Shown: in pieces, positions 33,343 through 41,397 of the stretch
How the letters are laid out: each line of letters starts with the position of its first letter
Numbering within the stretch: the stretch's first letter is position 1
Assembly (NCBI RefSeq): GCF_040050925.1
Contig: NZ_CP157390.1
Coordinates: forward strand, 1,488,001 to 1,552,000
Reading direction: 5' to 3'
Source: Leifsonia sp. NPDC080035
GTDB taxonomy: Bacteria; Actinomycetota; Actinomycetes; Actinomycetales; Microbacteriaceae
DNA length: 64,000 nt
Made by a program: the position numbers and the translations under genes
Notes under the pieces: model-generated
The model's input: only the letters and a program-made list of their open reading frames with translations
The model's database searches: none
Told to the model about the DNA's origin: nothing

Positions 33343-33362
33343 AAAGCAATCATATTTGCTTT
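33343..33362. promoter_or_regulatory. TetR operator 2 (AAAGCAA-N6-TTGCTTT)
   Basis: Second copy of the palindrome, 12 bases before the MFS gene start and just upstream of its AGGAGG ribosome site (33363-33368). The start-to-start distance to operator 1 is 47 bp. Binding here would cover the transcription start of the exporter. Confidence 0.85.
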
Positions 33363-33374
33363 AGGAGGCCCGAA

Positions 33375-34613
33375 ATGTCTACAGCCGAGCAGACCCGCGT
33401 GACGGGGTCCGTGCCCGCCGTCCGCCTCTCGCGGCCTCGCCGGCTGCGTCCGGCCGCGGCGTTCACCGGCACCGCCCTCGCGTTCGTCGCGGTGGCGCTC
33501 GCCGTCGGGGCGCCGAGCCCGCTCTTCGTGCTCTACCAGCAGGAGTGGGGCTTCCCGTCCTGGCTGCTGACGCTCGCCTTCGCGATCTACGCGGTCACGC
33601 TGCTCATCACGCTGCTGGTCGCCGGGTCGCTCTCGGACCACATCGGGCGCCGCCCGGTGCTGATCGGCGCGCTCGCGCTGCAGGTCGTCGCGATGCTGAT
33701 GTTCCTGTTCGCGACGGACATCGGCTGGATCATCGGCGCCCGCTCGGTGCAGGGCGTGGCGACGGGCGCGGCGATGAGCACGTTCACGGCGGCGCTGGTG
33801 GAGCTGGCCCCGGAGCGGCAGAAGAAGCTCGGCGCGACCATCGGCAGCACGGCGCCCGTCGGCGGCATCGCGCTCGGTGCATTCTTCACCGGCCTCGCCG
33901 TGCAGTTCACCGCCCAGCCGACGACGCTCGTGTTCGCCACCCTCGCGCTGCTGTTCGTGGCAGGCATCCTCGTCGTCCTGGCGTCGCCGGAGACGGTGCG
34001 AGCGCGGCCGGGAGCGGTGCGCTCCCTGATCCCGCGCCTGCTGATTCCCCGGGCGGCACGCTCGGAGTTCGCGGCGGCCATCCCGCTGTTCGTGGCGACG
34101 TGGATGCTGGCGGGGCTGTTCATCGGGCTCTCACCCTCGATCGTGCACGGGCTCTTCCACCTCGACTCCGGGCTGCTGAACGGCGCCATCGTCGCGGTAC
34201 CCCCGGCCGTCGGCGCCGCCGCCGGCCTCGTGCTGACCAGGGCCGCCGCCCGGACGACCACCATCTGGGCGATGGCGGCGATCATCGTCGGCGTCGGCAT
34301 CGCCGGGGTCGGCATCGTGGCCGAGTCGCTGCCACTCCTGTTCGCGGGTGCGGTCGTCGCGGGCGGCGGCTTCGGCGCCGGGTTCTCGGCGATGCTGCGC
34401 ATCCTCGCGCCGCTCGCGCCGAACGACCAGCGCGCCGAGCTGTTCGCGGCGATCTTCCTCGTCAGCTACCTGGCGTACGGCGTGCCCGCGCTCGCCGCGG
34501 GCGAGCTGATCGCGACGATCGGTCTCCTGCCGACCGCGCTCGGTTACGTGGTCGCGATCGCGGCCGCATCGGCGGTGGCGCTCGCCGTGCAGCTGGTCAA
34601 GCGACGTCGATGA
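33375..34613 (+). CDS. MFS family efflux transporter
   Basis: A 412-residue protein with 12 predicted helices. The loop 2-3 motif GSLSDHIGRRPVL (MFS motif A) is intact, and GVATGAAMSTFTAALVELAP follows. It belongs to the drug/metabolite exporters. An AGGAGG ribosome site precedes the ATG. The divergent TetR gene and operators suggest induction by a toxic or regulatory small molecule. The end overlaps the convergent quinone reductase by 17 bases. Confidence 0.92.
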   Translation: MSTAEQTRVTGSVPAVRLSRPRRLRPAAAFTGTALAFVAVALAVGAPSPLFVLYQQEWGFPSWLLTLAFAIYAVTLLITLLVAGSLSDHIGRRPVLIGALALQVVAMLMFLFATDIGWIIGARSVQGVATGAAMSTFTAALVELAPERQKKLGATIGSTAPVGGIALGAFFTGLAVQFTAQPTTLVFATLALLFVAGILVVLASPETVRARPGAVRSLIPRLLIPRAARSEFAAAIPLFVATWMLAGLFIGLSPSIVHGLFHLDSGLLNGAIVAVPPAVGAAAGLVLTRAAARTTTIWAMAAIIVGVGIAGVGIVAESLPLLFAGAVVAGGGFGAGFSAMLRILAPLAPNDQRAELFAAIFLVSYLAYGVPALAAGELIATIGLLPTALGYVVAIAAASAVALAVQLVKRRR

Positions 34614-35616
34614 GCACCTTCCCCACGATGCCGCCCTCGACGGCGTCGTGGGCGGCGGCGGTCTCGGCGAGCGGAAAGCGCGTGAGCGGGAGGCCGTGCT
34701 CCTCGCCGACCGGCAGGGCGCCTGCGGCGACGGCGGCGGACACGGCCCGCACCGCCGCGTCCTTCTGCTCCGGAGTCACGGTGTAGGTGAGCACGAACTG
34801 CCAGCGCAGGTTCTTCTGCATGCTCGGGCGGATCGGCACCACGACCTCGGTGACGCCGGGCGCATCGGCGTAGCTCGCAATGGTCGCGCCGCGCGCGGCG
34901 ACCTTCGCATCCAGCTCGGCATTCGCGCCGACGTTCACCTCGACGATGACATCCACCCCGCGAGGGGCGAGCGCGCCGATCGCCTCGGCGGTGTCGGGAT
35001 CGGTGTAGTTGACGACGTGGTGCGCACCGGCCGCGCGCGCGAGCTCGGCCTTCTCGTGGCTGCTGACGGTGGCGATCACCGTCGCGCCCGCCCAGACGGC
35101 GAGCTGGATGGCCGCGTGGCCCACCGCACCCGCGCCGCCGGCGACCAGCACGGTCCTGCCGTCGAGGGAGCCCTCGCCCAGTTCGGCGGGCGCGTGCTCG
35201 TACGAGGTCAGTGCGCGATGGGCGGTGAGTGCGGGGATGCCGAGGGAGGCGCCGACGTCGAAGCTTACGGCGTCCGGCAAGGCGACCGCCTGGCGCTCCG
35301 GCAGCACCACGAGCTCCTGGGCGGTGCCGTCGGGGCGCTGGAAGGCGGCATCCCAGACCCAGACGCGGTCGCCGACGCGCAACCCGGTCACGCCGTCGCC
35401 GACCTCGTCGACGACGCCGGCGCCGTCCTGGTTCGGCACCTGCGGACGCGGCAGCTCGGCCGGGCCGCTGCCACGGCGCGACTTCCAGTCGGTCGGGTTC
35501 ACCGCGGAAACGTGGATGCGCACGCGCACTTCGCCGGGTCCGGCGTGCGGCTCCTCGCGCTCGCCGAGGACGAGGACATCCGAATCGCCGGTCGCGGCGT
35601 AGCTCACAGCCTTCAT
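34597..35616 (-). CDS. Zinc-independent NADPH:quinone reductase (MDR/alcohol dehydrogenase fold)
   Basis: A 339-residue MDR-superfamily enzyme. It begins MKAVSYAATGDSDVLVLGER, has the NADPH-binding LVAGGAGAVGHAAIQLA, and AVNPTDWKSRRGSG as the substrate-side motif. No structural zinc Cys cluster is present, as in quinone oxidoreductases. I use the ATG at 35616, which gives the family N-terminus; upstream codons lack likeness. It is alone on its strand, next to a gap with a 13-bp inverted repeat. Confidence 0.9.
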   Translation of the reverse strand: MKAVSYAATGDSDVLVLGEREEPHAGPGEVRVRIHVSAVNPTDWKSRRGSGPAELPRPQVPNQDGAGVVDEVGDGVTGLRVGDRVWVWDAAFQRPDGTAQELVVLPERQAVALPDAVSFDVGASLGIPALTAHRALTSYEHAPAELGEGSLDGRTVLVAGGAGAVGHAAIQLAVWAGATVIATVSSHEKAELARAAGAHHVVNYTDPDTAEAIGALAPRGVDVIVEVNVGANAELDAKVAARGATIASYADAPGVTEVVVPIRPSMQKNLRWQFVLTYTVTPEQKDAAVRAVSAAVAAGALPVGEEHGLPLTRFPLAETAAAHDAVEGGIVGKVLIDVA

Positions 35617-35656
35617 GGCTCCAGCCAACCACGCGCCACCGGTCTCTCGCCATCCG

Positions 35657-35708
35657 TTCCGGAGTTCTTCACGCGACACACCGGTGGGAAGCGGTAAGAA
35701 CTCCGGAA
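35657..35708. repeat. 13-bp inverted repeat in the upstream gap
   Basis: TTCCGGAGTTCTT (35657-35669) and its exact complement (35696-35708) are separated by 26 bases, 41 bases upstream of the quinone reductase start. Arms this long with a wide spacer suit either two half-sites or a hairpin. The rest of the gap up to 35880 shows no further gene. Confidence 0.6.
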
Positions 35709-35879
35709 GCGATGGCGGCGGGACTGCTGAGCGTGCCGCTCGGACGCGCTGAGAGGGACGGTCGTTCCACGTAGACGACGGTGTCGCCTCTCTCCTCCAC
35801 CATGCGAGTCGTCCCAGTGAACACCGATCGTGATGGTCGGCGGGCCACAGAGGGGTGCGGCACTCGGTTGGGTGAGCAG

Positions 35880-36509
35880 ATGCCCACTGTTATGCAGCGA
35901 GTTCTCTCTGGTCTTGTCGCTGCGCTGCTTCTGCTCGCAACCGCGGTCGTGGTCGCGCCTGTGGCGCAGGCGGCATCGGCCGATCGGATTTCTGGTGCTG
36001 ATCGTTATGCGACGAGTGCCGCGATCGCGGCGAGGTTCGATCCGACGCCGACGGTGTGGGTCGCGTCGGGGGCGGACTTCCCGGATGCGTTGTCTGCGGC
36101 GCCGGCGGCGGTGGCGCAGGGTGGTCCGTTGTTGTTGACGGCGCCGGGTTCGTTGTCGGCGGCGGTGAAGACGCAGCTGTCGCGGCTGCGTCCGGCGACG
36201 ATTGTGGTCGCTGGTGGGACGGGTGCGGTCTCGGTGAGTGTGGCGAAGGAGTTGTCGGCGTTTACGACGTCGAAGTCGGCGTCGAGCGTGGTGCGGATGG
36301 CGGGCGCGGACCGGTATGCGACGTCGCGGGCGATCGCGGACTACGCCTTCGGGACTACTCCGACGGCGTATGTGACCTCGGGGGAGGGGTGGGCTGATGC
36401 GTTGTCGGCGGGGGCTGGCCCTACTCGTGCCCAATTCCTGAGCTTCATACTCACCTATCCAGATGGAGCGACAATCATCACTGGAAAGAGGTCGAAATGT
36501 GCCCCCTAA
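35880..36509 (+). pseudogene. Cell wall-binding repeat 2 (CWB2) surface protein, truncated
   Basis: A secreted-protein frame with a signal peptide (LSGLVAALLLLATAVVVAPVAQA) and one complete CWB2 repeat: RISGADRYATSAAIAARFD and then ASGADFPDALSAAPAA with a long GGPLLLTAPG and VVAGGTGAVS. A second repeat begins with ADRYATSRAIADYAFG but breaks off after WADALSAGAG near 36417. The downstream codons have no family likeness and the base composition falls. Intact proteins usually carry three such repeats, so the gene looks cut by recombination. In the remaining frame the protein would still be about 209 residues from 35880. Confidence 0.8.
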
Positions 36510-36549
36510 GACGCGTTATCCGGTCACCCCGGACTCATCGGCGGAAACG

Positions 36550-37104
36550 ATGCGCTGGCAGCCTTTGAAGACCGCAGGTGGTGCGTTTCTCGCAGCGATC
36601 GCGTTAATGCTGGTCGGATGCACGGACAGCAACTCCACTCCTGAAGTGTTCTCGTCTCCAATTGAATGGACGGCGAGCGCATACGATGTTTCCGTAGAGG
36701 GTAGCGTCACGCCTGAGGGCCAGGCGATGAGGCTGAGACTCCAGCCCGGAGGATTGGCCTACGTGTCTGGCTTCCCTCAGGGGCGGACATCGAAAGGTCA
36801 ATTTGCAGGGCGACAATATCCGTGCCTAGTGCGGACTACCGATGCGGGGTACACGGGCGATGCGCGTTGGCGTCGGGTGAACGAGTGGTGGATCGAGGTG
36901 TCGTTCTCTGGCTCGAAACTCCAAGTGTCCGCATCAACGGCCCGCTTCTCGAACCAGCCAGATTGGACCCAAGTCAGCTTCTCGCAATGTAGCAACCTCG
37001 GGGACGGCGGATGGATTCTTGGGCTGTCCTGCGGCTCAGTGGATCCGCTCGTGGTTCACCACGCGACGTGCTCGCCCGAACGTACCCCAACGGGCAGGGA
37101 ATGA
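36550..37104 (+). CDS. Putative lipoprotein, unknown function
   Basis: A 184-residue protein with a lipoprotein signal: MRWQPLKTAGGAFLAAIALM then VGC as lipobox (Cys about 23). The mature part has paired Cys residues and several Trp-rich segments (RWRRVNEWWIEVSF). It lies in the lower-GC stretch after the broken CWB2 gene. A GTG at 36499 in the same frame has a better ribosome site (AGAGG) and would add 17 residues before the signal. I do not recognise a family; the low GC suggests acquisition or a loosely constrained region. Confidence 0.65.
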   Translation: MRWQPLKTAGGAFLAAIALMLVGCTDSNSTPEVFSSPIEWTASAYDVSVEGSVTPEGQAMRLRLQPGGLAYVSGFPQGRTSKGQFAGRQYPCLVRTTDAGYTGDARWRRVNEWWIEVSFSGSKLQVSASTARFSNQPDWTQVSFSQCSNLGDGGWILGLSCGSVDPLVVHHATCSPERTPTGRE

Positions 37105-37168
37105 CCCTGCGACTGCTTCGGGGCCAAGGGCTCCACGCATTGGCCGATCGGCGCATGGCAGATTTGGA

Positions 37169-37462
37169 TCAGGATGACGGACTGAACGCAATCAGCGCCA
37201 TGGTTATCGAGGTAGCGCTCAACGCTAGCGAGAGGGCACTGATGGCTGTTCCCCAGACCGCAAGCGACTTGCCCTTCAGTGTCGACTTCTTCATGTGAGC
37301 CCACGAGACGATCGACACGACGATTCCTGCCAACGGAAACAAGAAGGCGAGAATGAATCCCGCGATCGCCATTGCGCTAACGCGTCGTCTGTGCGGTGAA
37401 GCAGCTGCATCGGATGCAGCCGATGCAGTGGCACCGTCGGCCTTCGACGCGTGACGGGTCAT
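37169..37462 (-). CDS. DUF4190-like two-helix membrane protein
   Basis: A 97-residue protein with a Ser/Ala-rich N-terminus of 28 residues, then two hydrophobic helices separated by HMKKSTLKGKSLAVWGTAIS. The loop-GTAISALSLALS pattern is typical of DUF4190. The ATG at 37462 has a GGGGGA site. Function unknown. It is convergent with the lipoprotein gene and lies in the same lower-GC patch. Confidence 0.7.
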   Translation of the reverse strand: MTRHASKADGATASAASDAAASPHRRRVSAMAIAGFILAFLFPLAGIVVSIVSWAHMKKSTLKGKSLAVWGTAISALSLALSATSITMALIAFSPSS

Positions 37463-37967
37463 CGATCCCCCTGAGGCTGGCTCTGCAATTGTTAGGTTCA
37501 GAACAATGATAAACACAGAATGTCACATGCGAAATGATCGCGACAAGCGGGCATGTCTTGCGATCGGGGGCGGGCTCGCTTTCCAGGCCTCGTAGCGAAT
37601 GGAGCTTGACGTTCGGCTATCAGGCCGCAAAGCTCGGAACCGCGGCGTCGTCGGCGGTGAAGGCGTCGAATTTGTCGTCGGCCAGAGCGACTCGGCGAAC
37701 GACAACACGATCGGATAGTGACTTCACAAGACCTAACCGAACGGGCATGAGGAAGGCCCAATTCGTCGCGTTCACCTGGCCCTATCCAAACTCGGAAACG
37801 ATCAAGCGAGGATGGACTATGAAAGCGGGATGCGTGGCGCGGCGGGTCAGCGACGAGGTCGGCGCGCGAGCACGTCTCGCAACCCGAACGTGCTGCTAGG
37901 ACGGCAGCCGAGCGTTCGAGGGTGGATCGAGCGAACGTGAAACGCATAGGCGGGTGAGGCAACGAGT
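37463..37967. other. Gap of about 500 bp with no convincing gene
   Basis: Base composition is lower in G+C than the surroundings and all frames are short or lack domain likeness. A minus-strand GTG-initiated ORF of 35 codons (37620-37727) ending in FTADDAAVPSFAA and a plus-strand 26-codon ORF (37818-37898) are the only items of note; neither has a good ribosome site. I see no repeat, tRNA or transposase remnant. Confidence 0.5.
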
Positions 37968-37997
37968 ATGCGGTGGCGGCGTCGCAGGCGGCTGACC

Positions 37998-38195
37998 ATG
38001 GTGTGGATCGTCATGCAGGATTCGATGGACACGGATGAGCCGGTGATCGGTGTCTTCGCGAGCTTGGAAGAGGCGGGCGAGTACAGGTCGAGGGTGGAAA
38101 GTCTCTATCAGGACGGAGTAGTGATCGTGCCCTACTCTGTCCCGTATCGGTCCATCGACCACAGTCGGACCATACGGTTTCCGCTGAGCGAGTAG
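37998..38195 (+). CDS. Small hypothetical protein (DUF7336-like pattern)
   Basis: A 65-residue protein starting MVWIVMQDSMDTDEPVIGVF and continuing ASLEEAGEYRSRVESL. The order of a strand ending in a turn, then VIGVFASLEEA and a helix, resembles the small DUF7336 type of domain by eye, but I cannot verify this. An in-frame ATG at 37968 would add ten Arg-rich residues. The coding character is better than in the gap upstream. Confidence 0.5.
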   Translation: MVWIVMQDSMDTDEPVIGVFASLEEAGEYRSRVESLYQDGVVIVPYSVPYRSIDHSRTIRFPLSE

Positions 38196-38226
38196 GGTCC
38201 GCGCGCGGTCAGCGACCGTGCGGCGC

Positions 38227-39414
38227 TCAGCCCGCGGAGCAGGCGCCGGAACTGATCGGGGCCGAGCCGACCGAGTTCAGCACGGGACGGAGCTCGTCGA
38301 GCGTGAGCGCGTAGCCGGTGTCCGCGTCCGAGGTGGACCGGGCGAACACGACGCCGGCGACGTCGCCCGCGGTGTCGAGCAGTGGGCCACCGGAGTTGCC
38401 GGGGCGGATGCTGCCGCGCAGCGAGTAGATCTGCCGCTCGACGATCCCGCTCTGGTAGATGTCGGTGCCGCGTGCGGTGAGCTCGCCACGGACGCGCTGC
38501 GGCGTGATGGTGAACGGTCCGTCGCCGGGGTAGCCCGCCGCGTACGCCTGGTCGCCTGCGGCGAGATCCTCCCCGATCCGCAGCGGCTGCGCGCTCAGGT
38601 CGGTGACGTCGAGCACGGCGAGGTCGCGCTCCGGATCGAAGGCGACGAGGGTGGCTCGGTCGACGCCGGTGCCGTCCGCGCTCCGGACGACGATGGAGGA
38701 TGCGCCGGCGACGACGTGCGCATTGGTGACAACACGTCCGCGCTGGACCACCCAGCCACTGCCCTCGGAGTCCACGCCGCAGGCCGGCTTGGCGGCGAGC
38801 ACGGTGACCACCGAGTCCTGCGCCTTGGCGACCGCCGACGGCACCGAGCGGTCCGGTGCCTCGATCGGCGTGATCGGCTCCCCGCCCTCGAAGACCTTCG
38901 GCAGGCCGGCGCCGGCGAGCGCGTCGTCGACCGCGCCGAGCACAGTGGAGGACGGCATCGGCGCGATGGTGTTCAGGGTGGAGACGACGCGCGACGAGTT
39001 CGCCGCTTGCACGACGGTCGCGAGGCTGGTCGCCATCGCGAACCCGGCGACCAGCCACACGACGACGGCCCAGGTCACGAGCCCGAGAACGGCGCCGACG
39101 AGCGAGTCCAGCCAGCGGATCGGGCCGTGCCGGAGCACCTTTCCGAGCAGCGAGGCCAGCGCGGCGGCGATCGCGTAGACGATACCGGCGCAGACGAGGA
39201 TGACGATGGCGGCGACGACGGAGCGCTGCGTGACGCCGGTGAGACCCGAGCCGGCCATCCAGTCGACGACGACCGGCGCGAGCATCAGGCCGATCGCGAG
39301 ACCCAGGCCGAGACCGACGAGCGAGCCGGCGGCGCGGATCGCCCCGTTGCTCCAGCCCGCCGCGATCGCGAGGACGGCGAGCACGAGCAGCACGACGTCG
39401 ACAACGATCTCCAC
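38227..39414 (-). CDS. MarP-like membrane-anchored serine protease (CvpA plus trypsin domains)
   Basis: A 395-residue protein. Four N-terminal transmembrane helices form a CvpA-like domain (about 1-160), followed by an extracytoplasmic trypsin-like protease (about 195-390) with catalytic His in VVTNAHVVAGA, Asp in RDLAVLDV and Ser in PGNSGGPLLD. Mycobacterium tuberculosis MarP (Rv3671c) has the same layout and length (397) and is needed for acid tolerance and peptidoglycan hydrolysis. I place the start at the GTG at 39414 (MEIVVDVVLLVLAV). The frame is open upstream but has no family likeness. Confidence 0.93.
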   Translation of the reverse strand: MEIVVDVVLLVLAVLAIAAGWSNGAIRAAGSLVGLGLGLAIGLMLAPVVVDWMAGSGLTGVTQRSVVAAIVILVCAGIVYAIAAALASLLGKVLRHGPIRWLDSLVGAVLGLVTWAVVVWLVAGFAMATSLATVVQAANSSRVVSTLNTIAPMPSSTVLGAVDDALAGAGLPKVFEGGEPITPIEAPDRSVPSAVAKAQDSVVTVLAAKPACGVDSEGSGWVVQRGRVVTNAHVVAGASSIVVRSADGTGVDRATLVAFDPERDLAVLDVTDLSAQPLRIGEDLAAGDQAYAAGYPGDGPFTITPQRVRGELTARGTDIYQSGIVERQIYSLRGSIRPGNSGGPLLDTAGDVAGVVFARSTSDADTGYALTLDELRPVLNSVGSAPISSGACSAG

Positions 39415-39534
39415 GCGCCCAACGATGCCCCACCTTTCTGGGGGCAGCCTGGGGTGACGGTGAGCATCCTCTGGCGCTTGCCTCCGTATCCCTCGGGGGC
39501 TACCGTTCGTGGCCCGACCACATGAGGAGGAGAC

Positions 39535-39750
39535 ATGACCGATCCGACGGAGCGCGGCGACCTCGACCCTGGCGAGCGGGAGATGACGAGCGCCGACCTC
39601 ACGGCGCACGACCCTGAGCACGGCCAGGAGCCGGACGGACAGGACCCGGATCGGGAGGACGACGACAGCGACGGCGAGGAGCCGTCACTGCAGGAGCACC
39701 ACAACGCGGAAACCGAGCAGGACACGGTCTCGGGAGGTGCGCCCGACTGA
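39535..39750 (+). CDS. Small acidic protein
   Basis: A 71-residue, Asp/Glu/Gly/Pro-rich hydrophilic protein starting MTDPTERGDLDPGEREMTSA, with no hydrophobic segment. A GAGGAGGAGA ribosome site precedes the ATG at 39535. It is likely disordered; no function recognised. It is divergent from the MarP-like gene across 120 bases. Confidence 0.65.
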   Translation: MTDPTERGDLDPGEREMTSADLTAHDPEHGQEPDGQDPDREDDDSDGEEPSLQEHHNAETEQDTVSGGAPD

Positions 39751-39761
39751 GCTCCGGCCGG

Positions 39762-40406
39762 TCAGGGGCGCTCGCCGGCCGGCCATCGCCAGGAGCCGTC
39801 GACGAGTTCGAGCGTCAGCTCCTTCGCAGTGCCGTCGACGATGCTGAGGAACGGATCGTTCCACCGGGTCTCCGGGCGCTCCGGCCAGCGGTAGTGGGCA
39901 TTGATGGCCCCGGCGTGCCGACCATCGACACCGGGGATCGGCGTCGCGACGATCCCGTCGACCTGCGATGCGGTCGTGGATGTGTTGAGCACGAGCGCGT
40001 CCGTCGTCACGATGACGACGGCGGGCGTGCCCTCCGGGGTCGCAACGGCGACCTTCTCACCGCCGGGGAGGACGGCCGCCGCGGACAGCCCCGCCAGCGT
40101 CACCAGCAGCCCGAACGCTCCGATCGCGGACAGCGAGACGAGGACTCTGGCGCGCACCCAGGGTGCCGGCCGGCTTCGCGAGGCCCGTGCGAGGAGCGCG
40201 AGCGCGATAGCGGCCCCGCCGGTCACGACCACGCCCCAGACGCCGACGAGCCAGACGACGTCTGTGACCGGACCGAGCCAGATGAACGAACCTCTCGGCA
40301 GGCGGTCGTTCACGAAACCCAGCCCCAACAGGGCGGAGAGCACCAGCGCGGCCACGATGCCGCAGGCCGACGCTGCAGCGGTGAGAGCTCGCGAGCGATG
40401 CGTCAT
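39762..40406 (-). CDS. Membrane protein, unknown function
   Basis: A 214-residue protein with three predicted helices (about 10-29, 43-67, 85-107) and a C-terminal extracytoplasmic part of roughly 100 residues that is Val/Thr-rich and ends WRWPAGERP. The ATG at 40406 begins MTHRSRALTAAASACGIVAA. No family recognised. It is convergent with the small acidic protein at 39535. Confidence 0.75.
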   Translation of the reverse strand: MTHRSRALTAAASACGIVAALVLSALLGLGFVNDRLPRGSFIWLGPVTDVVWLVGVWGVVVTGGAAIALALLARASRSRPAPWVRARVLVSLSAIGAFGLLVTLAGLSAAAVLPGGEKVAVATPEGTPAVVIVTTDALVLNTSTTASQVDGIVATPIPGVDGRHAGAINAHYRWPERPETRWNDPFLSIVDGTAKELTLELVDGSWRWPAGERP

Positions 40407-40438
40407 GACCGCCCACTGTATCCGGATTCGGATGGACG

Positions 40439-40570
40439 CTAGCGGCGGTCGCCGTCCTCGCCGTCCGTGTCGTCGTCGCCCTCGTGCGTCTCCGGTACGG
40501 GGAGCGTCTCCGGCACGATGTCCGGATCCATCTGCCAATCCGGGATCGGCTGTTCCTTGTCGTCGCTCAT
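40439..40570 (-). CDS. Tiny acidic protein
   Basis: A 43-residue ORF, MSDDKEQPIPDWQMDPDIVP then an acidic tail ending DGEDGDRR. It is uniformly hydrophilic and its codons match the local usage. It is 20 bases after the CopC-like gene in the same direction, so it may belong to that transcript. Function unknown. Confidence 0.5.
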   Translation of the reverse strand: MSDDKEQPIPDWQMDPDIVPETLPVPETHEGDDDTDGEDGDRR

Positions 40571-40590
40571 GCGGGCACCATACGCCGGGG

Positions 40591-41292
40591 TCACTCGCGG
40601 GGCGAGGCGTCCTCGTCGTCCGGCGCGGCATCGCCTGCCGGCGGCTTGCGGCGCGCCGTCAGCACGACGATGAGCACACCGGCGATGGCGATGACCACGA
40701 TCGCGACGGCGATGCCGATGACCAGGCCCATGTTGCCCGAGTCCGCCGCCTTGGTCGGCTGCGGGGTGGAGACCGTCGCCGCAGGTCCGGGTGTGGCTCC
40801 GGCCTGGGCGGTGACCGTCGGCTCCGGCGTGGCCGCGGGAGTGGTCGCCGCTGCCCCGCACGGCGAGGAGGCCGAGCCGGCCGCCGCCGTCGTGCCCGCG
40901 GGCGGGGCGTAGCGGAAGCCGTACGAGTTCGACACGGTGTGGCCGTCGGCCGAGACGACCTGGTAGGCGACGGTGTACTGCCCGGCGGCGCCGAGCGCGA
41001 CGGGGGCGGAGACGACCGCATCGGCGATCGAGGGGCAGCCCGTCTCGTAGTGCGTACCCGCGCCGTCCGGCCCTGTCACCGTCAGCAGCGTGCCGCTGCC
41101 GTTGCCGCCGAGGTCGAGGACACGGTCGTTGAACGTGAGTGCCACGGTGTCCAGCGGGGACTGCACGGTGGAGTCCGCCGCCGGGTCGCTGGACACGAGG
41201 TAGTCGTGCGCGGAGGCCGCGGTGGCCGGGACGAGGATCACAGCGATGGCCGCGGCGAGGCCGGCGGCTGCGGAGAGGAGGCGGCGGCTCAT
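40591..41292 (-). CDS. CopC-domain secreted protein with C-terminal membrane anchor
   Basis: A 233-residue protein. The signal peptide is cleaved before HDYLVSSDPA, giving an N-terminal mature His as in copper-binding CopC proteins. The CopC fold (about 30-125) includes SDPAADSTVQSPLDTVALTF and VVSADGHTVSNSYGFRY. A Pro/Thr/Ala linker and a C-terminal transmembrane helix (about 187-210) follow. CopC proteins bind Cu(II) outside the membrane. CopD is not fused or adjacent, so copper import versus resistance is undecided. Confidence 0.85.
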   Translation of the reverse strand: MSRRLLSAAAGLAAAIAVILVPATAASAHDYLVSSDPAADSTVQSPLDTVALTFNDRVLDLGGNGSGTLLTVTGPDGAGTHYETGCPSIADAVVSAPVALGAAGQYTVAYQVVSADGHTVSNSYGFRYAPPAGTTAAAGSASSPCGAAATTPAATPEPTVTAQAGATPGPAATVSTPQPTKAADSGNMGLVIGIAVAIVVIAIAGVLIVVLTARRKPPAGDAAPDDEDASPRE

Positions 41293-41397
41293 GCTCGAAC
41301 CCTACGCGAGTGCACTGGTCGCCGCCTGTGCACGCGGCAGAGGCAGCCCAGGCGGTATGTATTGTACGAGGGACATCGAGCGCCGAAGGGAGGTCGC

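Noticed and set aside
37498..37962. 154-codon minus-strand frame in the low-GC gap
   Set aside because: It has no ribosome site, an irregular composition and no domain.
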